Positions 18,921-28,531 of a stretch of 64,000 bases of DNA are shown piece after piece. The position numbers and the translations under genes are program-made. Every line of letters begins with the position of its first letter. The stretch's first letter is position 1. The notes below the pieces were generated by a model, which did not search any database, was not told where the DNA came from, and saw nothing but the letters and a program-made list of their open reading frames with translations. The stretch covers positions 62,001 through 126,000 of the forward strand of contig NZ_NFZS01000007.1 in assembly GCF_003264855.1 (NCBI RefSeq). The letters run 5' to 3'. This DNA comes from Dyella jiangningensis. Lineage in GTDB: Bacteria; Pseudomonadota; Gammaproteobacteria; Xanthomonadales; Rhodanobacteraceae.

Positions 18921-19379
18921 TCAGTTCTTGTCGCGGAGCGCCGTCAAGACGCGCTCCAGGTAGTCACGCAACTGCTCGCGCTCCGTGGCATCCAGGGCCT
19001 TTTGCGCCGCCTTCAGCACGCGGTCGTTGCAAGGCGTCATCTGCTCCCAGGTCGTGCGTCCCAGCGGCGTCAGTTCGATGCGCAGCGCGCGCCGGTCCTG
19101 TTCGTGCGGCTGACGGCGCAACAGGCCGCGGCCTTCCAGCTGGTCGAGCTGGCGCGTCATGGCACCGCCATCGAGCTCCACCGACCGGGCCAGCTCACTC
19201 GCCGACATCGGGCCCATCAGGGCCAGGCGCTTGAGGATGAGGAACTGGGTGAAGCGCAGATCCACACCGGAAGCCTGCAGTTCGGCTTCCATGGCACGGA
19301 CCAGTTCGCTGCGGACCAGCCCGATCAGGACGCCGATGCTGTCGTTCCGGTGGGAGAGGGAGGAGTTCGCGGGGCTCAT
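18921..19379 (-). CDS. MarR family transcriptional regulator of the emr operon
   Basis: 152 residues with a winged helix: VDLRFTQFLILKRLAL, then MSASELARSVELDGGAMTRQLDQLEGRGLLRR (recognition helix) and the wing with DRRALRIELTPLG. MarR proteins repress efflux operons and are released by small aromatic ligands. It heads the minus-strand operon with the channel, emrA and emrB. Its own start codon lies about ten bases from a -10 element, and a near-palindrome covers the -35, so autorepression is likely. The start at 19379 is consistent with a nearly leaderless transcript. Confidence 0.9.
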   Translation of the reverse strand: MSPANSSLSHRNDSIGVLIGLVRSELVRAMEAELQASGVDLRFTQFLILKRLALMGPMSASELARSVELDGGAMTRQLDQLEGRGLLRRQPHEQDRRALRIELTPLGRTTWEQMTPCNDRVLKAAQKALDATEREQLRDYLERVLTALRDKN

Positions 19380-19388
19380 GGTCCGCGC

Positions 19389-19424
19389 ATTCTATTGCCG
19401 GAATAATATTTGTCAAGGCAAATA
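19389..19424 (-). promoter_or_regulatory. Promoter and MarR-type operator of the emr operon
   Basis: Minus-strand -35 TTGACA (19416-19411) and -10 TAGAAT (19394-19389) with a 16-base spacer. The interrupted palindrome TATTTGTCAAGGCAAATA (19407-19424; seven of nine pairs match) overlaps the -35 box, the usual position for MarR repression. The predicted +1 near 19382 leaves only about 3 bases before the ATG. Confidence 0.75.
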
Positions 19425-19460
19425 TATTCAGGGACGCTTTTGTTACGGCAAAATTTCAGG

Positions 19461-19706
19461 CTAGACCGCCGGGGCCCCCATCTCGTCCTCCAACCAGGTC
19501 CGCAGCGCCGGGTCCCGGACCTCGAAAAGCTCGAACACGCCCAGTGCGCGCAAGGCCGGCAGCAGCGCCAGCAGGCGAGGCTCCATCGCCCTGCGCGCCG
19601 ATTCCGGCGTCGCCGGGTCGAGCATCTGATGGGCACAGGCCACGAACGCCTCCAGCGGCGTGACACGGATATCGGCGCTGGGCGCCCTGGCAAAGATCGT
19701 CGACAT
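19461..19706 (-). CDS. Small hypothetical protein (81 aa)
   Basis: The ATG at 19706 is preceded by GAGAGG at good spacing. The 81 residues look protein-like (amphipathic helices, TPLEAFVACAHQMLDPATP, LLALLPALRALGVFELFEV) with no signal peptide or known motif. Upstream in-frame extension to 19922 is Pro/Arg-rich and less likely. It lies just upstream of the marR promoter on the same strand. I do not recognise the family. Confidence 0.5.
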   Translation of the reverse strand: MSTIFARAPSADIRVTPLEAFVACAHQMLDPATPESARRAMEPRLLALLPALRALGVFELFEVRDPALRTWLEDEMGAPAV

Positions 19707-19965
19707 GCTCAGCCTCTCCCTTGCGGCACACCGACGTGCCGCCGCTACTGAAAACAGGACGTACCTCGGCGTGCGGGCGTGACTGGGCCAGATCAAGGTC
19801 TCGCTCGCGGCGGAACCCGGGGATATCGATGGCGGACACACAATCGGCACGCCGAAGGCACTGGGCACCGCGAGCGACGGCAGCGGTGGGGGACGAGCAC
19901 GCATGTTAGGCACCGCGGGCAAATACTGATAGCGTTATTTGGTCAAAGTTTGTCGAGAACCGGCC

Positions 19966-20790
19966 ATGGGTCATGTCTCCGAGAAGGACGAAGACCAGTT
20001 CCACGCGTTGATCGAACGCACCGACGGTCCTTCGCTGATCGCCTACTGGACCGAAGGCGAAGTCTCCAGCGAGTACGACGAAGGCACCCGCGAGTACGGA
20101 TGGCACACCCATGCGCGCGGGCAGCTCTACTGCGTCGAAAGCGGCCTGGTACATGTGCGCACCGCAAAGGGCTCCTGGCTGCTGCCTCCCCACCGCGCCG
20201 GCTGGATGCCACCGGGCGTCGAGCACACCGTGACCCTCAGCGGCCGCATGAGTGGCTGGGGCGTGTTCGTGACCCCGCCCGAATGCGGCTGCCTGCCCGC
20301 CGAACCGTGCGTCATCGGGGTCACCGAACTCATGCGCGCGCTGGTGCGCCGCGCCAGTTCGTGGGTGTGGGCGACCGAACTGGACGAAAGCCAGGAACGC
20401 ATCACCGCCGTATTGATGGAAGAAATCTGCCGCGCGCAACGCGAACCGCTGCACCTGCCGATGCCGCTCGATCGCCGCGCGTTGCGCATCGCGGTCGCCT
20501 TGATCGAACGCCCCGAGGACAACCGCAGCCTGGAGGAATGGGCCACCTGGGCAGGCCTTTCGCCACGCAGCCTGAGCCGCCTTTTCCGCAGCGAAACGGC
20601 GCTGAGCTTCGCGCAATGGCGGCAGTTGGCGAGATTGTCGCGAGGCTTGGAACGGTTGGCCGATGGCGAGGCGGTCTCCGCGGTAGCGGATGCGCTGGGC
20701 TATGCCAGCGTCAGCGCGTTCGTGGCGATGTTCCGCAGGAGCTTCGGGCAGCCGCCGGCGCGGTATTTTGCGGCGCAGGCGGCGGTGTAG
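19966..20790 (+). CDS. AraC family transcriptional regulator
   Basis: About 274 residues. The N-terminal cupin sensor domain has HTHARGQLYCVESGLVHV and WLLPPHRAGWMPPGVEHTV. The C-terminal double helix-turn-helix has LEEWATWAGLSPRSLSRLF, then GLERLADGEAVSAVADALGY followed by the AraC signature VSAFVAMFRRSFGQPPARYF. Such cupin-AraC regulators often control neighbouring efflux or metabolic genes in response to small ligands. The ATG at 19966 (MGHVSEKDE) is chosen; a TTG at 19939 could add nine residues. No obvious target gene is adjacent except the divergent emr cluster and the 81-residue ORF. Confidence 0.88.
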   Translation: MGHVSEKDEDQFHALIERTDGPSLIAYWTEGEVSSEYDEGTREYGWHTHARGQLYCVESGLVHVRTAKGSWLLPPHRAGWMPPGVEHTVTLSGRMSGWGVFVTPPECGCLPAEPCVIGVTELMRALVRRASSWVWATELDESQERITAVLMEEICRAQREPLHLPMPLDRRALRIAVALIERPEDNRSLEEWATWAGLSPRSLSRLFRSETALSFAQWRQLARLSRGLERLADGEAVSAVADALGYASVSAFVAMFRRSFGQPPARYFAAQAAV

Positions 20791-20848
20791 CCCTCACTTC
20801 TGCGCTGCGCTCTTTTTTGGGGGAGCAGCGCCCTTGTGGGCATGCACT

Positions 20849-21621
20849 TTTGTGGGAGCGCACTCTGTGCGCGACGGCTCATTGATTTCCTAGGTAGTGC
20901 AAGCGTTAGCTCCCTCTCCCTGCGGGAGAGGGCTGGGGAGAGGGTGCGGTTTTCGCGTGATTTGTCATTCGAGGAATGGTTCGACCTTTGCCTTCGGTTG
21001 CTGTGCTGCCGCAAGCCTGCCGCTTACGACGCAAAGCTAGTCCCTGTGGGACGACGCGAAGCTAGTCCCTGTGGGAAGCTCGAGCCACTTTTCTTTTGCT
21101 GGCCCACGCACGCGCCTTTTGCGTGCGAACGGCGAAGCCGGCCCGCACGCGGGGAGGCGCCATGGATGGCGCCGGCTTTGAGGAGCGAGGAAGGGCGGAG
21201 GGCGCTAGCCCGGAGTCAAAGTCCCACGGGATTAGCTTCGCGTCAAAAGTAACCCAAAGAAAATGGCCTTGAGAGCCAAGGCTCATAGCAGTGCGGGGGA
21301 TAGAAGCGTCGGTCGACCGAGGCCAGTCCTGCTGCGCTCGTTACTACCTCGAACGGTGCCGCTACGCCGCAACGCGCCGCAGCGAAGAGGGCTTAAAGCA
21401 GCTTCGTCGGTCGGCGAGGAATGCCGAGCGCCTTCTCCCTCTCCCCTCCGGGGAGAGGGCTGGGGTGAGGGGCAGTTGCTCGCGAAGGCACTTCCTACGA
21501 CCTAACCTCTGTAGGAGCGCACCCAGTGCGCGATCGCAGCGTGACGGCATACCTCATCTCGACATCCGCAGACCGAGGCAACCCTGCCAGTGCGCGGTCG
21601 CGCACTGGGTGCGCTCCTACA
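20849..21621 (-). repeat. Composite interspersed repeat, type I, copy 3 (inverted)
   Basis: Read on the minus strand it repeats the order of 1567-2405: REP pair (21595-21621 and about 21510-21540), GGGGAGAGGG hairpin (about 21436-21470), TTAAGCCCTCTTCGC block (about 21300-21400), TTTCTTTGGGTTACTTTTGA block with the GGCGCCAT/ATGGCGCC hairpin (about 21085-21265), then the tail with the second CTCTCCC hairpin (about 20905-20950) and a degraded REP element (20849-20876). It lies between the convergent araC-type gene and the S9 peptidase gene. No coding potential is seen. Confidence 0.8.
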
Positions 21622-21639
21622 AATAGCGAACCGCGGCTT

Positions 21640-22206
21640 TTAGCTCCGCGATGCGATGTGCCGCGCAGCGGCACGAGCCTTCATCCAATCCCCTGTGTGG
21701 CGGTGAGGGGTGGACGAATAGGCCCCGCAGGGGTGCCCGACAAGGATGTCGGGCACTTTTCGTCCGGGCAGGAGCCCGGTCGAAAAGCCCGGCCGCCCCT
21801 CACAAACTGGCTGGGCGCAGCCCGGCCAGCGCCACACCGGGGTGCTCTTTCTTTTGGTTACTTTTGACGCGAAGCTAATCCCGTGGGACTTTGACTCAGG
21901 GCATCCTCCCTTCGCCCTTCCTCGCTCCTCAAAGCCGGCGCCATCCATGGCGCCTCCCCGCGTGCGGGCCGGCTTCGCCGTTCGCACGCGCTCCTGCGCG
22001 TGCGTGAGCACGCAAAGAAAAGTAACCCGGGCCGCGGCAGCGGTCCGGAAGCCCGCCGCCCCACAGGGACTCCCTTCGGTCGCAGGCGAGCCCGGTTGCC
22101 GTATAGCGACAACCGAAGACCGAGGCTCTGGGCCCCGGCCTGCGCCGGGGCGACGATCATGTAGACCGACGCGAAAGGCGATCGCGCACTGGGTGCGCTC
22201 CTACAA
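21640..22206 (-). repeat. Interspersed repeat unit, type II, inverted, carrying an inserted type I block
   Basis: On the minus strand it begins with the REP element at 22178-22206 and the CCCCGGCGCAGGCCGGGG hairpin (about 22128-22155), as at 1127-1566. A block otherwise found in the type I composite (TTACTTTTGACGCGAAGC to the Cys/Arg-rich ...CGCACGC segment, about 21855-22010) sits in the middle, so the two repeat types are nested. The remaining segment (about 21640-21845) holds the CCCGAC/GTCGGG and CCGGGC/GCCCGG hairpins. It is non-coding. Confidence 0.75.
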
Positions 22207-22284
22207 AAAAAAGAAGGGCGGGGCATCCAGCCCCGCCCTCCCGTACGCCCACCCTCCGCGACGCAGAGGACAACCAGCCGGCAA

Positions 22285-24720
22285 TTACTGCTTCACCGGC
22301 TTCACATACGTATTGAACAACTCATCGATACGACGGTACTCGTCATGCCACGAATCCGGATGCACGAAGCCGTGGCGCTCCATCGGATACAGCGACATCC
22401 AGAAGTTGTTCTTGTGCAGCTCGATGAAGCGCTGATACATGCGCACGGTGTCGCTGGCCACCACGTTGTCGTCGATCAGGCCGTGCTGCATCAGCAGCGG
22501 ATCCTGCAGCTTGTCGGCATACATGATCGGCGAGCTGGCCGCGTAGGCCTCGGGATCGAGCTGGGGATCGTTGAGGATGTTGGAGGTGTATTCGTGGTTG
22601 TAGCTGGTCCAGTCGGTGACCGGACGCAGCGCGGAACCCGCCGCGAATTCGCCCGGTGCACGCAGCAGGGCCATCAGCGTCATGAAGCCGCCGTAGCTGC
22701 CGCCGTAGATGCCCACGCGCCTGGGATCGACGCCACGGTTCTTCACCAGCCACGCCTTGCCGTCGAGCAGGTCTTCCAGTTCCGGATGACCCATCTGGCG
22801 ATAGATCGCCGTGCGCCAGTCGCGGCCATAGCCTTCGGAGGCGCGGTAGTCTATGTCCAGCACCACGTAGCCCTGCTGCACCAGCAGGTTGTGGAACATC
22901 TGTTCGCGGAAGTAGTTGGAGTACGACAGCGTGACGTTCTGCAGATAGCCCGCACCGTGCACGAAGATCACCGCCGGACGCGAGGCAGTCGTGCCGGCAT
23001 CGCTCGGGCCGTAGTACTTCGCCCAGATGGTTCCCGCGCCATGCGAGGACGCCACCGGCACGATCTGCGGCTGCAGCCATTGATGCGCGGTGAACTCCGG
23101 CTTCATGGTGTTGGTGAGTTCGCGCGGCGTGCCGCCGGCGGCGTCCTGCACGGCGAGCTGCGCCAGCACGTAGGGCGAGGAATGCAGCACGGCGAGCTTG
23201 CGGCCATCCGGCGACAGCGCGAAGTCGTCCATGCCCTGGTACTGCGTCACGCGGGCGAGCTCGCCGCCGGCTGCCGGTACGCGGTAGACGTCGTAGCTGT
23301 ACGGCGCCACCTGGTTGGTGCGCACGTAGAACCACTGGCCGTCTTCGCTGAGCACCGGATGGCTCACTTCGAACTTGCCGCTGGTGAGCGCCTTCGCCTT
23401 GCCGGCGAGCGACTTGGTGTAGAGCTGCGAGTAGCCGGTCTCTTCGCTGAGATACCACAGCGTGCGGCCGTCCTTGAGCCAGCCGAAATCGTTGAAGTTC
23501 CAGTTGATCCACGCGTGGTCGGTGAGACGGTGCTGCGGCACCAGCGCGTGCTTGTCGAAGTCGACGCTGGCGATCCAGCGATCCTTGTTGTCGATGGCGC
23601 GCAGCTGGATGGCGACGTTCTGGCCGTCGTCGCTCCATGCGATGCCGCCGCCACCGCCGTCATCGGCGTTGGAAACGATGCGCACCGCGCGCAGGTCCGG
23701 CGCCTTCAGCGCCTTGGCTTCGTCGTCCTTGCCGTCCTTCTGCAGCGCGGCGATGGTCTTGGCGCGGATGTCCTTGAGCGGATCGTCCTTGATGCCTGGC
23801 AGGCCGTCGGTCTTCAGCGGATAGAACGTCGCGGCCTTCAGGTCCACCAGCACCAGCGACTGCGGCGCGGGATCGTCGCGACCCACGTAGCTGCGCGTTT
23901 CCTGCTGCTCGGCATAGCCCGATTCGGTGACGTAGTGGGTGATCTCGGGACGCTTGCCGCCCTTGGAGCCCTTGGGCTTGGTGACCACCAGCATCCAGCG
24001 ACCGTCGGGCGACAGTTCGGTGTCGGCCGGTTCGCCGCTTTCGCCCAGATAGATCGGCTTGGGTGCGCGACCGGCATCGGCGGCGATCAGTTCGTCGTCG
24101 CGCGTGCGCTGGGCGTCCTTGTCCGCCTTGTTCTCGCGCAGCGACTTGAACAGGGCAAGCTGGTCACGCTCCAGGTCATTGTGCTTCTTGGCCTGCGGGT
24201 CGTCGGCGAAGCGCAGCGTCGCGGCGGGCGCCGTCGCGCCGCTGGCGAGGTTGTAGACGAACCAATTGATGCCCATGCGGAACTGCAGCGAACGGCCGTC
24301 GCTGGAGAAGCGCGGCGAGGATTCCGACTCCGGCGTCTGCGTCACCTGCACGCGCCGGCCGGTGGCGAGGTCCTGCATGAAGACATCGCCGTGGAAGATG
24401 TACGCGGCATGGCGATGCGAACGGTCGAACACCGCCGGACCTTCCGCTTGCGCCATCGCGGCCGGGTCGAGCTTCACGCTCTGGCCGGTGGCCGGGTCGA
24501 CGCGGTACAGGTCGCGCACCTTGCTGCCATCGCGCTTGAGCGAGTAATACAGACTGTGCCCGTCCACGCTCCAGTAGGGCGATTCCACCGCGGCGCCGAT
24601 CCAATCCGGATTGGCCATGATGGTTTCCAGGTCCAGCTGTCCGCCCGGCGCAGCTGGCGACATGGCGGCCGCGGGCAACGCGGCGAGGGCGGCAAGGCCG
24701 GCGAACAGCAGTTGGCGCAT
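22285..24720 (-). CDS. Secreted S9 family peptidase (dipeptidyl-peptidase IV/prolyl oligopeptidase type)
   Basis: 811 residues: signal peptide (LLFAGLAALAALPAAAMS), a beta-propeller of about 530 residues with repeated WD-like strands (DGHSLYYSLKRDG, LSPDGRWMLVVTK, LSEDGQWFYVRT), then an alpha/beta-hydrolase domain. The catalytic triad is visible: Ser675 in GIYGGSYGGFM, Asp751 in HGLIDDNVV, His783 in ERHGFVHP. These enzymes cleave short peptides, often after proline. The start at 24720 has GGAG upstream; the longer frame to 24795 is not needed. It ends beside a repeat island and is transcribed towards it. Confidence 0.92.
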   Translation of the reverse strand: MRQLLFAGLAALAALPAAAMSPAAPGGQLDLETIMANPDWIGAAVESPYWSVDGHSLYYSLKRDGSKVRDLYRVDPATGQSVKLDPAAMAQAEGPAVFDRSHRHAAYIFHGDVFMQDLATGRRVQVTQTPESESSPRFSSDGRSLQFRMGINWFVYNLASGATAPAATLRFADDPQAKKHNDLERDQLALFKSLRENKADKDAQRTRDDELIAADAGRAPKPIYLGESGEPADTELSPDGRWMLVVTKPKGSKGGKRPEITHYVTESGYAEQQETRSYVGRDDPAPQSLVLVDLKAATFYPLKTDGLPGIKDDPLKDIRAKTIAALQKDGKDDEAKALKAPDLRAVRIVSNADDGGGGGIAWSDDGQNVAIQLRAIDNKDRWIASVDFDKHALVPQHRLTDHAWINWNFNDFGWLKDGRTLWYLSEETGYSQLYTKSLAGKAKALTSGKFEVSHPVLSEDGQWFYVRTNQVAPYSYDVYRVPAAGGELARVTQYQGMDDFALSPDGRKLAVLHSSPYVLAQLAVQDAAGGTPRELTNTMKPEFTAHQWLQPQIVPVASSHGAGTIWAKYYGPSDAGTTASRPAVIFVHGAGYLQNVTLSYSNYFREQMFHNLLVQQGYVVLDIDYRASEGYGRDWRTAIYRQMGHPELEDLLDGKAWLVKNRGVDPRRVGIYGGSYGGFMTLMALLRAPGEFAAGSALRPVTDWTSYNHEYTSNILNDPQLDPEAYAASSPIMYADKLQDPLLMQHGLIDDNVVASDTVRMYQRFIELHKNNFWMSLYPMERHGFVHPDSWHDEYRRIDELFNTYVKPVKQ

Positions 24721-24980
24721 GGAAGGCTCCGCAGTCAAAAGGGCGGAGCATAGCGGCGTGGATGAGGCTGGCAAGCGCCGTTGGTATGGGTTCAAAGTAG
24801 CCGCCTAGGCAGCTAGTCTTGCTGGCTAGCCTGGCCGCCCGGCATTCGTCCCCATTCGCCGCGTGGCCCTCGCCAGAAACAGATCCTCTGTCGGCAGATG
24901 TGCGGGTAGTGCGTTGAATGAGTTTCGTGGCGTGCCGTTCGGCAGGCTCGTTGTGACCCCTTCCCCAGCAGAACCCCCAC
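24721..24980. other. Divergent intergenic region; no gene seen
   Basis: 260 bases between the divergent S9 peptidase and carboxylesterase genes. It presumably holds both promoters. I see no strong -10/-35 pair, operator palindrome or repeat family. Confidence 0.4.
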
Positions 24981-25646
24981 ATGCCCCTTCCCACCGTCGA
25001 GATCGAAACTTCCGCCAACCCCACGCACAGCGTGATCTGGCTGCATGGCCTGGGCGCCGACGGCAACGACTTCGCGCCCATCGTGCCCGAGCTGGTCGCG
25101 CCCGCCTGGCCGGCGCTGCGCTTCGTGTTTCCCCATGCGCCGGTGCGCCCGGTCACGGTCAACGGCGGCATGCCGATGCGCGCGTGGTACGACATCGTCG
25201 GCGTGGACCTGGTGTCGCGCCAGGATGAAACCGGCATGCGCGCGTCGAACGCGAGCGTGGAAACGCTGATCGCCCGCGAGAACGAGCGCGGCGTGCCGAC
25301 CGAGCGCATCCTGCTCGCCGGCTTCTCGCAGGGCGGTGCGATCGCGCTGTCGGCCGGCCTGCGCCACGCCGATCGCGTCGCCGGCATCATCGCGCTGTCC
25401 ACCTACCTGCCCATGCAGGATTCCTTCGCGCTGGAGCGCTCGGCCGCCAACGCCGCGACACCGATCTTCTGGGGCCACGGCACCGGCGATCCGATCGTGC
25501 CGCTCACGCGCGGCGTGAACTCGCGCGACCTGCTGCAGTCGCTGGGCTACCAGGTCTCGTGGCACACCTACCCGATGCCGCATTCGGTCTGCGCCGAGGA
25601 AGTGGCCGACCTGCGCCACTGGATCACCGCCCGCCTGGCGGGCTGA
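24981..25646 (+). CDS. Carboxylesterase/phospholipase family alpha/beta-hydrolase
   Basis: 221 residues, cytoplasmic, the usual length for the EstB/acyl-protein-thioesterase-like carboxylesterases. Key motifs are the oxyanion region VIWLHGLGADGNDF, the nucleophile elbow GFSQGGA (Ser116), the acid Asp170 in GHGTGDPIVP and His201 in PMPHSVC. It hydrolyses short-chain acyl esters or lysophospholipids; the physiological substrate is unknown. The start is weakly supported by a ribosome-binding site but agrees with the family's N-terminus. Just upstream of, and co-directional with, the algZ-algR-hemC block. Confidence 0.9.
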   Translation: MPLPTVEIETSANPTHSVIWLHGLGADGNDFAPIVPELVAPAWPALRFVFPHAPVRPVTVNGGMPMRAWYDIVGVDLVSRQDETGMRASNASVETLIARENERGVPTERILLAGFSQGGAIALSAGLRHADRVAGIIALSTYLPMQDSFALERSAANAATPIFWGHGTGDPIVPLTRGVNSRDLLQSLGYQVSWHTYPMPHSVCAEEVADLRHWITARLAG

Positions 25647-25692
25647 GCGGCATCGCAGAAGCGTCCGCACCCATTGCGGCATACTCCGCCGC

Positions 25693-26763
25693 ATGAGGGA
25701 GTCCAACGACGATCCGCAATCGCCCGGCCACCAGGGACACCACGCGCTGCCCGATTTCTGCAGCGCGCCGGTGATCTTCGCGCTGCTGGTGGTGGGCGCG
25801 ATCACCGTCACCGTGATGTGGCTGGCGCCGAACAACAGCCATGGCTGGCGTGGCTACAGCGTCGGCATGCTGTTCGCCCAATGGCTGGCGCTGGTGATCG
25901 GCGTGGCGCTATGCAAGCTGAAACCACTGCTGCAACGGCTTCCCGGGCACGCGCCTTATGCGGGCGTGTGGCTGGCGATGGTCGCGATCGTCGCCTGCGG
26001 CAGCGCCGCCGTGCACTGGATGGACGGCGCGATGCAGATGCAGCTGCTCACCGACACCACCGGCGATTTCGTGCAGAACAACACCGCCATCACCGCGCTG
26101 CTCGGCGCGGCGATGCTGCGCTATTTCTACCTGCAGGCGCAGTGGCAGACGCGCCTGGCCGCGGTGACGCAGGCACAGGTCGCGGCGCTGCAGGCACGCA
26201 TTCGTCCGCATTTCCTGTTCAACAGCATGAATACCGTGGCGGCCCTCGTACGCGTCGATCCGGCGGCGGCGGAACGCACGGTGGAAGACCTGTCCGAACT
26301 GTTCCGCGCGGCACTGGGCGAACACAGCACGCGCGACGGCACGCTGGGCGAGGAGCTGGGGCTGGTCGAGCGCTATCTCGACATCGAGCAGTTGCGCCTG
26401 GGCGAGCGCCTGCGCGTGCGCCGCGAGCTGCTTGACCTGCCCGCGGACTACCCGCTGCCACGCCTGCTGCTGCAACCGCTGGTGGAAAACGCCGTGCGCC
26501 ACGGCATCCAGCCGCTGCGCGAAGGCGGCGAGATCATCCTGCGCGGCCACCGCGAAGGCGAGGGCATCCTGATCGAAATCGACAACCCGCTCGCGGGCAC
26601 GCCGACGCCCGGCGGGCACGGCCATGGCCTGGACAACGTGCGCCAACGCGTCGCCTATCGTTATGGCGCGCGGGCGCGCGTGCAGGCTGGGCCCGTCGAT
26701 GGCCGCTTCGTGGTGCGGCTGCAACTTCCCGGACAAGCTTCCCATGCGCGTACTGATCGTTGA
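25693..26763 (+). CDS. algZ: AlgZ/FimS-like sensor histidine kinase (LytS family)
   Basis: 356 residues. Four hydrophobic segments (about 26-46, 58-76, 92-108, 132-148) form the membrane sensor part. The cytoplasmic kinase domain is of the atypical His_kinase family PF06580: ARIRPHFLFNSMNTV carries His173, LLLQPLVENAVRHGI is the N-box and GHGLDNVRQRV the G-box. It should act with the LytTR response regulator whose start codon overlaps its 3' end by 20 bases. In Pseudomonas the AlgZ-AlgR pair controls alginate, twitching and virulence; the same algZ-algR-hemC order is conserved here. Confidence 0.9.
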   Translation: MRESNDDPQSPGHQGHHALPDFCSAPVIFALLVVGAITVTVMWLAPNNSHGWRGYSVGMLFAQWLALVIGVALCKLKPLLQRLPGHAPYAGVWLAMVAIVACGSAAVHWMDGAMQMQLLTDTTGDFVQNNTAITALLGAAMLRYFYLQAQWQTRLAAVTQAQVAALQARIRPHFLFNSMNTVAALVRVDPAAAERTVEDLSELFRAALGEHSTRDGTLGEELGLVERYLDIEQLRLGERLRVRRELLDLPADYPLPRLLLQPLVENAVRHGIQPLREGGEIILRGHREGEGILIEIDNPLAGTPTPGGHGHGLDNVRQRVAYRYGARARVQAGPVDGRFVVRLQLPGQASHARTDR

Positions 26764-27448
26764 CGACGAACCGCTGGCCCGCGCGCGGCTGGCCTCGCTG
26801 CTCGCCGAATGCAGCGACGTCGAGGTGGTCGGCAGCGTCGGCGATGGCGACGCGGCGATGGCAGCGCTCGGCGACCTGCAGCCCGACGTGCTGCTGCTGG
26901 ACATCAACATGCCCGGCCTCACCGGCACCGCGCTCGCGCAGCGCCTGGCCGGACGCAAGCGTCCGCTGGTGGTGTTCTGCACGGCCTACGAGAACCATGC
27001 GCTGCACGCGTTCGATCTCGGCGCGGTCGACTACCTGCTCAAGCCGGTGCGCCTCGAACGATTGAACGAAGCCCTGCAGCGCGCGGGCCAGCGGCTGCAG
27101 CAGATGCCACGCGAGACGGTCAGCTACCTGCATGGACGGCTGCGCGGCGAGCAGGTGCGCGTGGCGCTGAACGACGTGGTCAGCCTCGTGGCCGAAGAAA
27201 AATACGTGGTGGTGCAGCATCGCGGTGGCCAGCTGCTGCTGGAGGAATCGCTGCGGCAGCTGGAGGAGGCTTATCCGCAACAGCTGATCCGCCTGCATCG
27301 CAACTGCCTGGTGCCATCGCAGCGGCTGGTGGGCCTGAAGACGCTTGCCGATGGCCGCGTGCTGGCCCGCCTGAGCGGCACGGAATTCACGCCCGAGGTG
27401 AGCCGCCGCAACCTGCCCACGCTGCGCAAGCTGCTGCGCATGGGTTGA
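26744..27448 (+). CDS. algR: AlgR-like LytTR response regulator
   Basis: 234 residues. The receiver domain starts with RVLIVDDEP; the phospho-acceptor is Asp53 in LLLDINMPG, with Thr in FCTAYE and Lys in YLLKPVR. A LytTR DNA-binding domain follows (about 135-234) with [24 protein letters not shown] and the terminal [13 protein letters not shown]. The ATG at 26744 opens the receiver domain and overlaps the kinase gene by 20 bases, which indicates translational coupling. Confidence 0.92.
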   Translation: MRVLIVDDEPLARARLASLLAECSDVEVVGSVGDGDAAMAALGDLQPDVLLLDINMPGLTGTALAQRLAGRKRPLVVFCTAYENHALHAFDLGAVDYLLKPVRLERLNEALQRAGQRLQQMPRETVSYLHGRLRGEQVRVALNDVVSLVAEEKYVVVQHRGGQLLLEESLRQLEEAYPQQLIRLHRNCLVPSQRLVGLKTLADGRVLARLSGTEFTPEVSRRNLPTLRKLLRMG

Positions 27449-27603
27449 GGCGACGAGTCGTCCGGCACCGCAGCTCGGCGGATGCCTTCCGCATGGCCCG
27501 GCCTGCGACGACACGCGTCGCGTCCACTACCTGCGCCTTGACGGCAATTACGCGACAATGCCGGTCCCCGACGACGCATCGCGCCGCCTCCACCGAGAGC
27601 CCC

Positions 27604-28521
27604 ATGACGCCATCCATCCTGCGCATCGCCACCCGCAAGAGCGCGCTAGCGCTATGGCAGGCCGAGCACGTTGCCGCCGAGCTGCGCGCGATCCATCCCG
27701 GCCTGGTGGTCGAACTGGCGCCGATGACCACGCGGGGCGACGAGATCCTGGACAAACCGCTCGCCACCATCGGCGGCAAGGGCCTGTTCCTCAAGGAGCT
27801 GGAAGTGGCGATGCTGGAAGGCCGCGCGGACCTCGCCGTGCACTCGCTCAAGGACGTGCCGGCCGAACTGGAACCGGGCTTCGCCCTGCCCGCTATCCTG
27901 CCGCGTGCGGACGCGGCCGATGCCTTCGTGAGCAATGATTACGCCGACCTCGCCGCGCTGCCACTGGGCGCGCGCGTGGGCACCTCCTCACTGCGCCGCC
28001 AGGCGCAGCTGCGCGCGGCACGGCCGGACCTGACCCTGCTCGACCTGCGCGGCAACGTGGGCACGCGCCTGTCCAAGCTGGACGCGGGCCACTACGACGC
28101 CATCCTGCTCGCCTGCGCGGGGCTGGAGCGATTGAGCTTGTCTTCCCGCATCCGCAGCCGCCTCAGCGCACCGGACTGGCTGCCGGCGCCGGGACAGGCG
28201 GCCATCGCCATCGAAGCGCGCAGCGACCAGCCGGCCGTGCTCGAACTGCTGTCGGCGCTGGACGATGCGCAGACGCGCCTGGCCGTCACCGCCGAGCGCT
28301 CGATGAACCATGCCCTGGGCGGCAGTTGCACGGTACCGGTCGGCGCCTGGTGCACCGTCACCGAACGTGGCCTGCACCTGCGCGGCATGGTGGGCGACGT
28401 GAGCAGCGGACGACTGCTGCTGGCCGAAGCGCAAGCCGAAGGCGATCAGGCCGAAGCACTGGGCAAGCGCGTGGCGGAGGCCTTGTTCGAACAGGGCGCC
28501 GGCGCACTGCTCAACGCCTAG
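27604..28521 (+). CDS. hemC: Porphobilinogen deaminase (hydroxymethylbilane synthase)
   Basis: 305 residues, standard for HemC. It polymerises four porphobilinogens into hydroxymethylbilane in haem synthesis, using a dipyrromethane cofactor. The cofactor-binding Cys242 is in [11 protein letters not shown], the catalytic aspartate is D84 in [10 protein letters not shown], and the N-terminal [17 protein letters not shown] and [12 protein letters not shown] motifs match. The gene follows algR by 155 bases, as in many gammaproteobacteria. A pair of inverted REP elements begins 10 bases after the stop. Confidence 0.96.
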   Translation: MTPSILRIATRKSALALWQAEHVAAELRAIHPGLVVELAPMTTRGDEILDKPLATIGGKGLFLKELEVAMLEGRADLAVHSLKDVPAELEPGFALPAILPRADAADAFVSNDYADLAALPLGARVGTSSLRRQAQLRAARPDLTLLDLRGNVGTRLSKLDAGHYDAILLACAGLERLSLSSRIRSRLSAPDWLPAPGQAAIAIEARSDQPAVLELLSALDDAQTRLAVTAERSMNHALGGSCTVPVGAWCTVTERGLHLRGMVGDVSSGRLLLAEAQAEGDQAEALGKRVAEALFEQGAGALLNA

Positions 28522-28531
28522 AAAAGTTCTC

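Noticed and set aside
22345-24753. Plus-strand open frame of about 800 codons opposite the S9 peptidase
   Set aside because: Antisense shadow; the minus strand has a complete peptidase with catalytic triad and signal peptide.
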